A DNA stretch of 64,000 bases from Oscillospiraceae bacterium (GTDB lineage: Bacteria; Bacillota; Clostridia; Oscillospirales; Oscillospiraceae). The DNA lies in the NCBI GenBank assembly GCA_017395085.1, contig JAFPWF010000010.1:1-64000 (forward strand). Reading direction: 5' to 3'. A model generated the notes under the pieces. That model searched no databases. It was not told the DNA's origin and saw only the letters and a list, made by a program, of their open reading frames with translations. Positions 18,251 to 25,915 of the stretch are shown here, piece by piece. Position numbers and translations under genes: made by a program. How positions within the stretch are numbered: the first letter of the stretch is position 1; every line of letters starts with the position of its first letter.

Positions 18251-21200
18251 CACGACGCCTCCTCACTCAGCGGGCGCTCCATCATATAGAGATGGATACA
18301 CATCAAAATCAAAGCGTAAAGAAACGCCGTGGAGGAAATCCCCGGAAATACATACCCCAAACCCAGCCGGGTTGCAAGCAGCACAGCACCGAGTGCTGCC
18401 AGTCCTTTGTTGACACGGAGCACTTTAATCAGCGAAAAAGCAAAATAGAGCCAAAGCGGAAGCGCCGGGATGAAGCCATACCGGTGCGGACCGGGGTGGA
18501 ATGTGTTCACTTCGTCGATCGAGAAGAGCCAGCCTGTCCACAGGTTGATAATCAGGCCCAGGAACAGCAACGCGCAGGGAATCAGATAGATCAGCTTTCT
18601 TATTCGCAGACTTGCCCTGCCGCCGGGATTGGTTACACAGTCGATATAGATCAGGAAGAGATAGGGGAAACCTGCCAATCCGGCGTAGTACACCGTGTTT
18701 CCGAAATACATCATTTCTTTCACAAGGGGAAGCGTGCTTAACTCCAACAGATAAGACAGCGCTTCACCGATTGCCAGTGCCACATTGGACAGAATCAGAT
18801 AGAAGAACAGCCTGTCTTCCAGCAGCCCGCGTTTCCGGTACAGGGAGGTGTAAAGTAGAAGTCCTCCCATCAGGACCAGGGACGACGTGATCATGATCAG
18901 GGTCCCGACAGTGCCGCCCGAGAGCTCTCTTCCCTTAATAATCGGAAAGGACATGGTATGGATGCTGCGCCCGGTGGGGTCCTTGACCGTCATGACGAAC
19001 CGGTACGCACCGATTTTCAGGTTTGTATAATCCACTGGCTGTAGCTTGCTGCGGATAACTGTTTCGTCTTCCGGGTCAAAGCCGTCCAGACGGTAGGAAA
19101 CCTGCGGATCAATGAGCGAATAATTGAACACATAGGGATAAATCGTGATCTTATTTGCGCCTCCCGGCAGGGTAAATCCGCCGGATTCGTCCGCATAATA
19201 GCGCCTGCCGTCGGCTTCGATAAAAGGAAGGGCGATCTTCATATCGCTGAGATCCTGAAACGGCTTTTCAATGTTGACCTTGACCACGCCTTCGGTGCCG
19301 GCAATATAAAGCTCTCCTTCTGCGGTCAACTCACTGTGGGCGTTGACCGTGGGGGCATAGGGCAGGCCGCTCTGCATCCCATAGAACACCGGGTCAATCG
19401 GATAGCCTGCAATCAGTTCAGCGGCTGAAACGACATAGATCCCTGCGCTGGAAAGAACCCAGAGATCCCCGGAACTGGTTTCGTACACATCATAATTGTT
19501 GGGATAGGGAAACTCCTTCAGCGTAGTCACCTTGAAGTCCGGCGTCATGAAGGCAAGGGAGTTTCCGGTTACGACCCAGTAGCAGTTCTGCGTGCGGCTT
19601 TTCCGGACGCGCAGGATGATTTCGGACTTCAGCCCGTCTTCTGTCCCGATTCGCATGATTTTGCCGTCGTTAATCACGTAGATGCCGTCGCCGTCCGAAC
19701 CGAGAACCAGTTCATGACGGAAGCCTTCCGTCACGCTCAGGATATCTTCGTTGACGAGTCCGTCTTCCCTTCCGTAACAGGCTGTCACACGATCGTTCTG
19801 AATGACGCTTACCCCGCCGGTGCCGGAAACAAGGATCGACCCGTCCTCACAGACACTGATTGCGCGGACGGCGTTGGAGAACAGGCCGTCTTCCTGGGTA
19901 TAGGTTGTCACCTCTCCTTGATCATAGCACAGCAGATATTTGCGCCAGGCGGATATCCAGAGCCGGCCCTCACGGTCCTGGACAATGGAGCGTAAGCGCA
20001 CCCCTTCCAGGAGTTCCATCAGATCTTTGGCATCCAACTCCGCTCCGGAAGCAGTCACGGCCTTCGTCAGCGGGACGCTTTCCGCGCGTCTGTCCCCGTC
20101 GATGACAATCAGCCCGGTATCTGTCCCAATAAACAGCTGTCTTCCGTAGAGGCAGGTGGTGTTGACGACGGTCACCGGCAGGCTATACCGTTCGGAAAGG
20201 TTCGAGAACTGGTTTGGCACAATCTTCATGATGCCCTGACGCGAGGACACAAACCAGAGGTTCCCCTCATAGTCAGTCATCACATGCTCAATAGCACTGA
20301 CCATCGGCACGTTCTTCAGGGTATGGAAACCTTCGGAGTCCAGCCGCCCGATCCCGTTTTCGGCGCATATCCAGATCTGTCCGTTGATGGACTCCATGGT
20401 CGTCGCCATATACAGGGGCGAAATGTCTTTTTTGCCCAGGGTGCCGAAGTTGGTCTGCAGGTTGCCGTAGTAAACTTCTGAATTATCCGTCCCGACATAC
20501 AGCCGGTCGGGACGCGCCGGATCCGGTAGGATGCTGTGGATGCCTTTGATACGGCATTCATCCTGGCTGAGAAAAGTGTCTACTGCGCCGTTTTTCAGGG
20601 TGAACAGGTCCCCTTCCTGGCTAAGGCCGTAAATCAGGCCGTCGGCGCCGCGTCGGAGCTCCCAGATCGTCTGCCCGGCGATCCGTTCATCTTCCAGCAG
20701 AGTGAGCTTCATCTTGGCGTCAACTCTGGCGACCCCGCCTGCAGCGCATCCTACATAAACAAGCCCGTTCTCGTCTTCGCATATGGCGCGGATACTGACG
20801 GAGCGCAGCCCGTCCGTCTTGTCCCACTTCTGTTGGCTCCCCTTTTCCATGAGGAACACACCGGAATCGTTGGTGCCGATCCACAGCCGATCCCGGCTGT
20901 CAACATACAGGCAGCGCACGTTCGCAATTCCGTCGGTGGAACTGATACGCTCAAAGTTGTTGCCGTCGAAACGGATCAGGCCGGCATAGCTGCCGATCCA
21001 GATAAAGCCGTCGGAAGTCTGCGCAATGGTGTTGGCTTCGGAAGTGGGCAGTCCGTTTCTGTTGTTGTACAGCACCGCGGAAAAGCCTTCCGTTTTCTTG
21101 ATCGGATCGATGGAGAGTTTCTTGTTCTGGTTGCCGGAAGAGTTGAACACTTCGTCCCCCGCCGCGCTGCTTCCGGTAATGATGCATTGCGAAAGGCACA

Positions 21201-21276
21201 GTACGGCCAACAGCAGGAATATAAGCAGTCTGCCGCATCGCGACCCTGTTCTGTTTTGGTTCAGGCTGTTGGGCAT
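18250..21276 (-). CDS. Two-component-like sensor: beta-propeller, Y_Y_Y and 7TM, no output domain
   Basis: 1008 residues. After an N-terminal membrane anchor (LLIFLLLAVLCLSQCIITG) come two seven-bladed regulator propellers (about 60-690) with repeated units such as NGLPTSEANTIAQTSDGFIW and DGFIWIGSYAGLIRFDG. A Y_Y_Y-type domain (about 695-785, containing VSYRLDGFDPEDE) and seven membrane spans (about 790-1005) follow. In hybrid sensors this stack normally ends in a kinase or GGDEF domain; here it stops after the 7TM part, and the next gene supplies a 7TM-PP2C. It therefore probably senses an extracellular ligand, such as a glycan, and signals through the phosphatase. Start: GGAGGAGAGG precedes the ATG at 21276; the frame is open to 21399. 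Confidence 0.87.
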   Translation of the reverse strand: MPNSLNQNRTGSRCGRLLIFLLLAVLCLSQCIITGSSAAGDEVFNSSGNQNKKLSIDPIKKTEGFSAVLYNNRNGLPTSEANTIAQTSDGFIWIGSYAGLIRFDGNNFERISSTDGIANVRCLYVDSRDRLWIGTNDSGVFLMEKGSQQKWDKTDGLRSVSIRAICEDENGLVYVGCAAGGVARVDAKMKLTLLEDERIAGQTIWELRRGADGLIYGLSQEGDLFTLKNGAVDTFLSQDECRIKGIHSILPDPARPDRLYVGTDNSEVYYGNLQTNFGTLGKKDISPLYMATTMESINGQIWICAENGIGRLDSEGFHTLKNVPMVSAIEHVMTDYEGNLWFVSSRQGIMKIVPNQFSNLSERYSLPVTVVNTTCLYGRQLFIGTDTGLIVIDGDRRAESVPLTKAVTASGAELDAKDLMELLEGVRLRSIVQDREGRLWISAWRKYLLCYDQGEVTTYTQEDGLFSNAVRAISVCEDGSILVSGTGGVSVIQNDRVTACYGREDGLVNEDILSVTEGFRHELVLGSDGDGIYVINDGKIMRIGTEDGLKSEIILRVRKSRTQNCYWVVTGNSLAFMTPDFKVTTLKEFPYPNNYDVYETSSGDLWVLSSAGIYVVSAAELIAGYPIDPVFYGMQSGLPYAPTVNAHSELTAEGELYIAGTEGVVKVNIEKPFQDLSDMKIALPFIEADGRRYYADESGGFTLPGGANKITIYPYVFNYSLIDPQVSYRLDGFDPEDETVIRSKLQPVDYTNLKIGAYRFVMTVKDPTGRSIHTMSFPIIKGRELSGGTVGTLIMITSSLVLMGGLLLYTSLYRKRGLLEDRLFFYLILSNVALAIGEALSYLLELSTLPLVKEMMYFGNTVYYAGLAGFPYLFLIYIDCVTNPGGRASLRIRKLIYLIPCALLFLGLIINLWTGWLFSIDEVNTFHPGPHRYGFIPALPLWLYFAFSLIKVLRVNKGLAALGAVLLATRLGLGYVFPGISSTAFLYALILMCIHLYMMERPLSEEAS

Positions 21277-21356
21277 GGAGTCCTCTCCTCCGGTTTTCCG
21301 TTTCACATAAAACGGTTCGGCGTATCCGGGTTCCGGTTTTTTATCCATTAACTTAC

Positions 21357-21385
21357 AATTTAACACAGTTTCCCGGGATGTGCAA
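21357..21385 (-). promoter_or_regulatory. Candidate promoter of the sensor-PP2C operon
   Basis: Reverse strand TTGCAC (21380-21385), 17-bp spacer and a poor TAAATT (21357-21362). Confidence 0.4.
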
Positions 21386-21413
21386 GAACGGGAAAACACA
21401 ATACAGGAAAAAC

Positions 21414-21441
21414 CGCAGCCGTTCCGTGGGGAACGGCTGCG
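21414..21441 (-). terminator. Terminator of the tup operon
   Basis: A 12-bp stem CGCAGCCGTTCC / GGAACGGCTGCG with a four-base loop, followed on the reverse strand by UUUUU. Confidence 0.85.
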
Positions 21442-21593
21442 ATTCAGGATTCACCGTTTTGCTGGGCGCTTTCCGGTCGTGGCCGCGCAACCCGGGTTCG
21501 ATTCAGCAGTAGCTGGGGGCGTGCCCACATCAGGAAAACGACGGATCCCGATTTTCGGCAATACTTTTTTCTTCTTGCGGCATACCTTCAGGA

Positions 21594-21761
21594 TTATTTC
21601 GCGTCGTCATCGGTTTTCCCGGAATAAACCTTGTTCATAACCTCTTTTTTCAGAGGCTGCACAAAACCGTGTTTCACCAGCCAGGGGATGAAGCCCCTGC
21701 CGAATAGCACGCCGAACACGAGCGCTAGCAAAATCGCGCACGGAATCAATAATACTGACAT
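21594..21761 (-). CDS. Small membrane protein, 55 residues
   Basis: Begins MSVLLIPCAILLALVFGVLF, a single membrane helix, followed by a basic stretch and an acidic tail ending DDDAK. AAGGAG lies six bases before the ATG. It follows the YczE-like gene by 41 bp and is probably the last gene of the tup operon. The family is not recognised; it may support a membrane complex. Confidence 0.65.
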   Translation of the reverse strand: MSVLLIPCAILLALVFGVLFGRGFIPWLVKHGFVQPLKKEVMNKVYSGKTDDDAK

Positions 21762-21802
21762 GTTGATCTCCTTTTCTGGCCTCAGCAGAGTTCTGGAAAG
21801 TG

Positions 21803-22471
21803 CTAGCTGCCGCGGATCCTTCTGATGGTGTCGAGGACGTCCTCATGTTTCACCCTGCGGGGCTCGAAGCAGCAGATCCTGCATGCGAACTGGAAGAAGC
21901 TGGCCTGCAGCGCCATGGAGAGTACCGTGCCGAGCCCGAAGGGGGCACCCAGCAGGACGCCGGCCGCCAGGGCAAACACTTCGATGCCGAACTTAACGAC
22001 GCCGATGGGGATATTCGGGAGCTTCTTCCCGACGAGGATCATGAGCGTGTCGCGCGGGCCGGCGCCGAGCGCGGGACTCATGTAAAGGACGGTGGCAAAG
22101 GCAATAATCACCTGGGCAATCAGGGAATAGCCGACGCCGGCCAGCATGTTGCCCGGTGGCGGAAGGAAACGGATCAGGCGGATCCACGTATCCGAAATGA
22201 CCGAGATGATGAAGATATTCAGGATCGAGCCAAAACCGATCTTGCCGCTGCCGATCAGGTCAATGACGATGATGGCCAGGCCGATGACGAGACTGGCAGT
22301 GCCGTAGCTGAAGCCCAAGAGTTTGGAGACACCGATGTTCAGCGTGCCCCAAGCATTGGTGCCGGCGGAGCCCGCCAGGACGCCGAACGCGTTCCCGAGG
22401 CCGTACACCACCAGCCCCAGGCACATGACGGCGAAACGCCGAAGATATTCTTTTGCCAGTTTCATTTTCAT
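21803..22471 (-). CDS. YczE/YyaS/YitT-like membrane protein
   Basis: 222 residues with five or six membrane helices. The stretch LGLVVYGLGNAFGVLAGSAG, the motif YMSPALGAGPRDTLMI and the soluble tail after CFEPRR fit the YczE/YyaS family of integral membrane proteins, of unknown function. It lies 63 bp downstream of tupC on the same strand, with a GC-rich hairpin (22493-22510) in the gap but no terminator, so it is probably co-transcribed with the importer. A role in tungstate handling is possible but only guilt by association. Confidence 0.8.
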   Translation of the reverse strand: MKMKLAKEYLRRFAVMCLGLVVYGLGNAFGVLAGSAGTNAWGTLNIGVSKLLGFSYGTASLVIGLAIIVIDLIGSGKIGFGSILNIFIISVISDTWIRLIRFLPPPGNMLAGVGYSLIAQVIIAFATVLYMSPALGAGPRDTLMILVGKKLPNIPIGVVKFGIEVFALAAGVLLGAPFGLGTVLSMALQASFFQFACRICCFEPRRVKHEDVLDTIRRIRGS

Positions 22472-22534
22472 TCTGCTTCAGCTCCGTCGCCGGCGCCGGC
22501 TATCCGGCGCAGTCTGCTTCAGCCCTTTTTTGTT

Positions 22535-23188
22535 TTACAATCCGTAAAAGTCCAGGAAGCGGCGGGTTTCCTCCGACCTGGGGGTAAGCAGCACCTTCTG
22601 CACGTCTCCCTGCTCGATCAGCTCGCCCCGCTGCAGGACCAGAACCCGGTCTGAGATCCGCTTTGCCTGGGAAATGCTGTGTGTGATGAGCACAAGTGCG
22701 CAATCCTGTTCTCTGCAGATATTCCGGATGAGTTTCTCCGCCGCAAGCGTGGATTCCATATCCATGGCCGTAGTCGGCTCGTCAAGAATGAGCAGGTCAT
22801 AGCGGCTCATCAGGATGCGGCAGAGAGCCATGCGGGCGGTTTCACCGCCGGACAGCTTTTTCGCACTCTGCCCGGCCAGCGCCTCAATCCCCAGCGCGTG
22901 CATGAGCTCTCGTGCACGTGCGGGGTCGTTTCCGTTCTGCAGGATGTTCTTTTCCGTACTCATGCGAAAGGGGAAACTCTTCTGCGGCAGATAGCCGACC
23001 TTGACGCCGGAAAGAATCGGTTTTTTCTCATCCGAGCGCTCGATTCCGGCGAGGATCTTTGCGAAAGTGGATTTGCCGCTGCCGTTTGGGCCGATGACGG
23101 CGGTGATTTTGCCCTTCGGAAGTTCCAGTTCCGGCAGGTAGAGCACAACACGCCGGTTGTAGGTCTTGGTAAAGGCTGTCGTTTTCAT
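22535..23188 (-). CDS. tupC: Tungstate ABC transporter ATP-binding protein
   Basis: 217 residues; powers tungstate import on the inner membrane face. Walker A GPNGSGKST, signature LSGGETARMALCRIL, Walker B LLILDEPTTAMD and switch His LITHSIS are all present. The frame extends upstream through tupB, but the ATG at 23186-23188 overlaps the tupB stop by four bases (ATGA), giving translational coupling and a normal start MKTTAFTKTYNRR. Unlike ModC there is no C-terminal molybdate-binding domain, which fits TupC. Confidence 0.9.
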   Translation of the reverse strand: MKTTAFTKTYNRRVVLYLPELELPKGKITAVIGPNGSGKSTFAKILAGIERSDEKKPILSGVKVGYLPQKSFPFRMSTEKNILQNGNDPARARELMHALGIEALAGQSAKKLSGGETARMALCRILMSRYDLLILDEPTTAMDMESTLAAEKLIRNICREQDCALVLITHSISQAKRISDRVLVLQRGELIEQGDVQKVLLTPRSEETRRFLDFYGL

Positions 23189-23871
23189 CGGCTCAGCCTC
23201 CCCTGCATCAGGCTTAACACAACGTTGACCAGCAGCGACAGTGTCAGCAGAATGAGTCCGAGCGCGATGCCGAGCGTGAAGCTGCCGCGGTTGGTGTACA
23301 TCATGATTGCCGTGGTCATAACATTGGTCTTCCACGCGATAGCGCCGCCGACCATGGCGACTGCGCCCACCTCGGCAATGGCACGGGCAAAACTCAGTAG
23401 GTAAGCAGAGAAAATTGAGTACAGGCATTCGTTGATGAGCAGTCGGTACTCCTTTATCCGGCCGAAGCCCAGCCCCCTGGCAGTTTCACGCAGTGCGGGC
23501 GCGGTGTCCGCCACAAAGGTCTCCATGATGCCGATGATGATCGGTGTGATGAGCACGACCTGTGCAAGGATCATCAGCTTCACGGTAAAGAGCAGATGCA
23601 GATGCCGGAAGGGTCCGACCCCGGAGAACAGCATATAAAACAGCAGCCCGCATACCACCGGCGGCATACCGATCAGCGTGCGGTTTAGCACCAGCAGCAC
23701 CCTACGCCCCGGGAAGCGCTCAGCCCCGAACAGGATCCCGAGAGGTACTCCGATCACCAGCGCGAGAATGGAACTTGTCAGGCACACTCTGGCGGTGGTC
23801 GCGAGAATATTCAGAAGTTCCGGATCGGCCGAGAGGATCAGCTCGATCGCTTTTTGAATGGAGGATCCCAT
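23185..23871 (-). CDS. tupB: Tungstate ABC transporter permease
   Basis: 228 residues with five or six membrane helices and the permease loop ETARGLGFGRIKEYRLLINE that docks on the ATPase, followed by SFARAIAEVGAVAMVGGAI, a TupB signature. It forms the membrane channel with TupC. The start at 23871 is set by AAAGGA nine bases upstream; the frame is open to 23907. It overlaps tupC by four bases. A perfect 12-bp hairpin lies in the tupA-tupB gap. Confidence 0.92.
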   Translation of the reverse strand: MGSSIQKAIELILSADPELLNILATTARVCLTSSILALVIGVPLGILFGAERFPGRRVLLVLNRTLIGMPPVVCGLLFYMLFSGVGPFRHLHLLFTVKLMILAQVVLITPIIIGIMETFVADTAPALRETARGLGFGRIKEYRLLINECLYSIFSAYLLSFARAIAEVGAVAMVGGAIAWKTNVMTTAIMMYTNRGSFTLGIALGLILLTLSLLVNVVLSLMQGRLSR

Positions 23872-23891
23872 AACAAACAATCCTTTTGAGA

Positions 23892-23920
23892 ATAGCCGCG
23901 GAGACAAGCTCCGCGGCTAT
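23892..23920 (-). promoter_or_regulatory. Intercistronic hairpin between tupA and tupB
   Basis: A perfect 12-bp stem ATAGCCGCGGAG / CTCCGCGGCTAT with a five-base loop just past the tupA stop, without a U tract. It probably protects the tupA mRNA end, giving more binding protein than permease, as in many ABC operons. Confidence 0.6.
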
Positions 23921-23946
23921 CATTTTACTTCAGAATCCTTCAGGAA

Positions 23947-24993
23947 TCAACCCATCACGCCATCGTTGGCAACAAAGGTCAGGAAGGTCGCCTTGTCAGT
24001 GAGGATATAAGCGCCCATCTCTTCAGCCATGACGAGGCACGCACCCATGCCGGTGTTCGCGGAAATGTACCAGTCGGTATAGTCCTTGAAGCTCTCCGCC
24101 TCAGCGGTGATGCCCAGGTCTTCCGGCCAGAGGCTCAGTTCCTTAGTATGGGTGCCGGAACCGTCGCCGCGGGAGATGAACGGGAACTTGCCGTCGGCAA
24201 TGGCCTGGAAGGCCGCCTTGACGTCAGCGGCATCCTTCACGCCTGCAGGATCAGCAGAAGGTCCGCAGAGCACAAAGTAGTTGTACATCCAGTTCAGGCG
24301 TTCGGTGTCCATGCCGTCCAGCACGCAGGAGAAACCTTCCTCGATAAACGCCTCTTCCTGCTTCTTGGAGTGGACCAGAATCAGGTCGGCATTGCCCATC
24401 TTGGCGTTTGCGATGGACTTGCCGGTGCCGGCGGAGTAAACTTCGACCTCATAGCCGTACTTCTCTTCAAAGATGGGCAACAGATAGCCCAGCAGGCCGG
24501 AGTCGTTGACGGAGGTGGTGGTGGAGAGGCGGATGATCCTGGTTTCTTCAGTGGCTGCAGGGATTTCCGCAGTGGAGACGGGGCGGCCATCCTTGAGATA
24601 GAACAGGTACTCTCCGTACTGGTCAAAGCCGTAGTTGGCAGCCAAGTCCTGGCCTTCCTCGGATAGGAGCCAGTTGATGAGTGCAGCAGCGCCGACGGTG
24701 TTGATGGTCACATCGCTGACCGGGTTTCCGTCTGCATCGACCCAGGGTGCCTCGGGATTCACGGCCAGCAGGCTGTAGTTGTTGATCATGGCGTCGTCCG
24801 CTTCCTTAAGGATGCAGGTGTCAACGACCAGCGCATCCGCTTCGGCGGCGGGTTCCTCGGCAGGCGCGGGCTCTTCAGCCGGGGCTTCCGCAGGTGCGGG
24901 GGCTTCCGTGGCTACAGGGGCCGCGGCCTGTCCGCAGGCGCAGAGAGCGAAAATCATCACAAGCGCAAGCAGTAGGGATACGGTCTTTTTCAT
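23947..24993 (-). CDS. tupA: Tungstate-binding lipoprotein TupA, apparently circularly permuted
   Basis: 348 residues. Signal peptide with lipobox (CAC, Cys20) and a Pro/Ala/Glu-rich tether to about residue 52. TupA proteins start their mature domain with TTTSVNDSGLL and end with a segment like AVNPE...GA..F..WLLSEEGQ. Here the ending segment comes first (NNYSLLAVNPE at 71-81 and INWLLSEEGQ at 106-115). The usual start, LSTTTSVNDSGLLGYLLPIF, appears only at residue 157, and the protein stops soon after GAYILTDKATFL. All expected parts are thus present in rotated order. The metalate-binding TTTS, SRGDGSGTH and TGMG elements are intact. GGAGG stands seven bases before the ATG; six codons upstream are open but lack a site. 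Confidence 0.93.
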   Translation of the reverse strand: MKKTVSLLLALVMIFALCACGQAAAPVATEAPAPAEAPAEEPAPAEEPAAEADALVVDTCILKEADDAMINNYSLLAVNPEAPWVDADGNPVSDVTINTVGAAALINWLLSEEGQDLAANYGFDQYGEYLFYLKDGRPVSTAEIPAATEETRIIRLSTTTSVNDSGLLGYLLPIFEEKYGYEVEVYSAGTGKSIANAKMGNADLILVHSKKQEEAFIEEGFSCVLDGMDTERLNWMYNYFVLCGPSADPAGVKDAADVKAAFQAIADGKFPFISRGDGSGTHTKELSLWPEDLGITAEAESFKDYTDWYISANTGMGACLVMAEEMGAYILTDKATFLTFVANDGVMG

Positions 24994-25116
24994 TTTCTTT
25001 CCTCCAAGCAAAAAATACCTCCCTCCGAAACCTGCGGGCGCAGCAAAACCGCGCCGATTGCGTTTCCGGAAAGAGGCTCGTCCACCGCTTTTTCAAAAGC
25101 GAAATTCGACGGCGGC

Positions 25117-25145
25117 ATTCTACCATTGTGGTTTCGCTTTTTCAA
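25117..25145 (-). promoter_or_regulatory. tupA promoter
   Basis: Reverse strand TTGAAA (25140-25145), 17-bp spacer and TAGAAT (25117-25122). The 10-bp-repeat operator begins 22 bp upstream of the -35. The -10 context GGTAGAATGCC is identical at the mop promoter. Confidence 0.75.
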
Positions 25146-25167
25146 TCCTCTCAAGAAGCACCTTGTG

Positions 25168-25207
25168 CCAAACAGGACGAAATGATACGAAAACGCATGA
25201 AGAACTT
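25168..25207. promoter_or_regulatory. Tandem 10-bp repeat operator at tupA / four-Cys gene
   Basis: Forward strand units CCAAACAGGA, CGAAATGATA, CGAAAACGCA and a weaker TGAAGAACTT, in exact 10-bp register. The same array occurs upstream of mop and between the HTH-PBP regulator and aor. It lies between divergent promoters. Confidence 0.7.
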
Positions 25208-25212
25208 TTCTC

Positions 25213-25241
25213 TTTGCAAAATCTCCGTTTTCGATTATGAT
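25213..25241 (+). promoter_or_regulatory. Promoter of the four-Cys small protein gene
   Basis: TTTGCA (25213-25218), 17-bp spacer, TATGAT (25236-25241); starts five bases after the repeat operator. Confidence 0.6.
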
Positions 25242-25259
25242 AAGCACAGACTTGGGGTG

Positions 25260-25520
25260 ATGAACTTGCAATTCAGCGAAATCTGGAGTGTTTCCGATGA
25301 ACGGATCCGGGCTTTCTTCCTCGGGCAGAACGACGTCCGGCAAAAGGAGGAGAATTGCTTTGCCTGCGGCCGGTGCGAGATATGCCTGACTCCCCTGCCG
25401 CCCCGGCAGATAGGTCGCTTCCGCTTTCCGCAGACAAGAGTGGAATTTTGCGGTCCGGAGGAGGATGCGGGGGAAATTCAACGGCGCTTTGTCCTGCAGT
25501 TTATTTCCGCGGGCGGATAG
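25260..25520 (+). CDS. Small protein with CxxCxxCxxC cluster, 86 residues
   Basis: The only strong feature is CFACGRCEIC at residues 33-42, four cysteines at three-residue spacing, able to hold an iron-sulfur cluster or zinc; a further Cys lies near residue 69. The first 30 residues look helical and the rest strand-rich. It is transcribed divergently from tupA from a promoter abutting the shared repeat operator, so it is probably tungsten-regulated. It could be an electron carrier or a metal chaperone; the family is not recognised. Ribosome site only GGGG; an ATG at 25197 falls inside the operator and is rejected. Confidence 0.65.
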   Translation: MNLQFSEIWSVSDERIRAFFLGQNDVRQKEENCFACGRCEICLTPLPPRQIGRFRFPQTRVEFCGPEEDAGEIQRRFVLQFISAGG

Positions 25521-25526
25521 CAAAAA

Positions 25527-25571
25527 AACAGCCTGTGCGGCGTGACGCGAAGTCATCCTGCACAGGCTGTT
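25527..25571. terminator. Bidirectional terminator between the four-Cys gene and mop
   Basis: A 12-bp stem AACAGCCTGTGC / GCACAGGCTGTT with a 21-base loop, flanked by A and T runs. Confidence 0.8.
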
Positions 25572-25584
25572 TTTTGTTACGGGG

Positions 25585-25797
25585 TCAGTCGTCTACGCCG
25601 ACCATGACGTTGCTGGCCTTGATGACCGCATACGCCTTGCAGCCGACTTCGAGACCGAGCTCGTGAATGGAAGACATGGTGATAACGGAACTGATAACAT
25701 TGCCGCCGCCGACATCGATCTTGACAATGCCGTTGACTGCGCCGTCCTGAATCTCCACGACAGTGCCCTTCAGCTGATTTCTCGCGCTGAGTTTCAT
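25585..25797 (-). CDS. mop: Mop-type molybdate/tungstate-binding protein
   Basis: 70 residues, a single Mop/TOBE domain: it starts MKLSARNQLKGTVVEIQDGA, then GIVKIDVGGGNVISSVIT and AYAVIKASNVMVGVDD. Small Mop proteins assemble into hexamers in the cytoplasm that store or buffer molybdate or tungstate. AAAGGAG lies eight bases before the ATG. It has its own promoter with the repeat operator just upstream, matching the tupA arrangement, so it probably answers to the same regulator. Confidence 0.92.
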   Translation of the reverse strand: MKLSARNQLKGTVVEIQDGAVNGIVKIDVGGGNVISSVITMSSIHELGLEVGCKAYAVIKASNVMVGVDD

Positions 25798-25836
25798 ATT
25801 GTTCTCTCCTTTCTGAGAGTTTTTTCAAACGCGGGC

Positions 25837-25865
25837 ATTCTACCCCTGCTTTTGCCGCCGTGCAA
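25837..25865 (-). promoter_or_regulatory. mop promoter
   Basis: Reverse strand TTGCAC (25860-25865), 17-bp spacer and TAGAAT (25837-25842); the operator starts 20 bp further upstream. Confidence 0.75.
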
Positions 25866-25885
25866 GGAAAGCCGAAAAGCCCGCG

Positions 25886-25915
25886 CGAAACAGGATGAAA
25901 CAATACGAAATCACA
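25886..25915. promoter_or_regulatory. Tandem 10-bp repeat operator upstream of mop
   Basis: Forward strand units CGAAACAGGA, TGAAACAATA and CGAAATCACA in 10-bp register. The site overlaps the last codons of the FAD gene ending at 25911 and has the same orientation relative to mop as the site at tupA. Confidence 0.7.

Larger units (their letters stand above)
21277..21593. other. Intergenic region upstream of the sensor gene
   Basis: Holds the sensor-gene promoter and the terminator of the tup operon. Positions 21442-21593 show nothing recognisable. Confidence 0.5.

Noticed and set aside
22535-25011. Molybdate (modABC) transporter
   Set aside because: The TTTSVNDSGLL signature and missing ModC C-terminal domain point to the tungstate Tup type.
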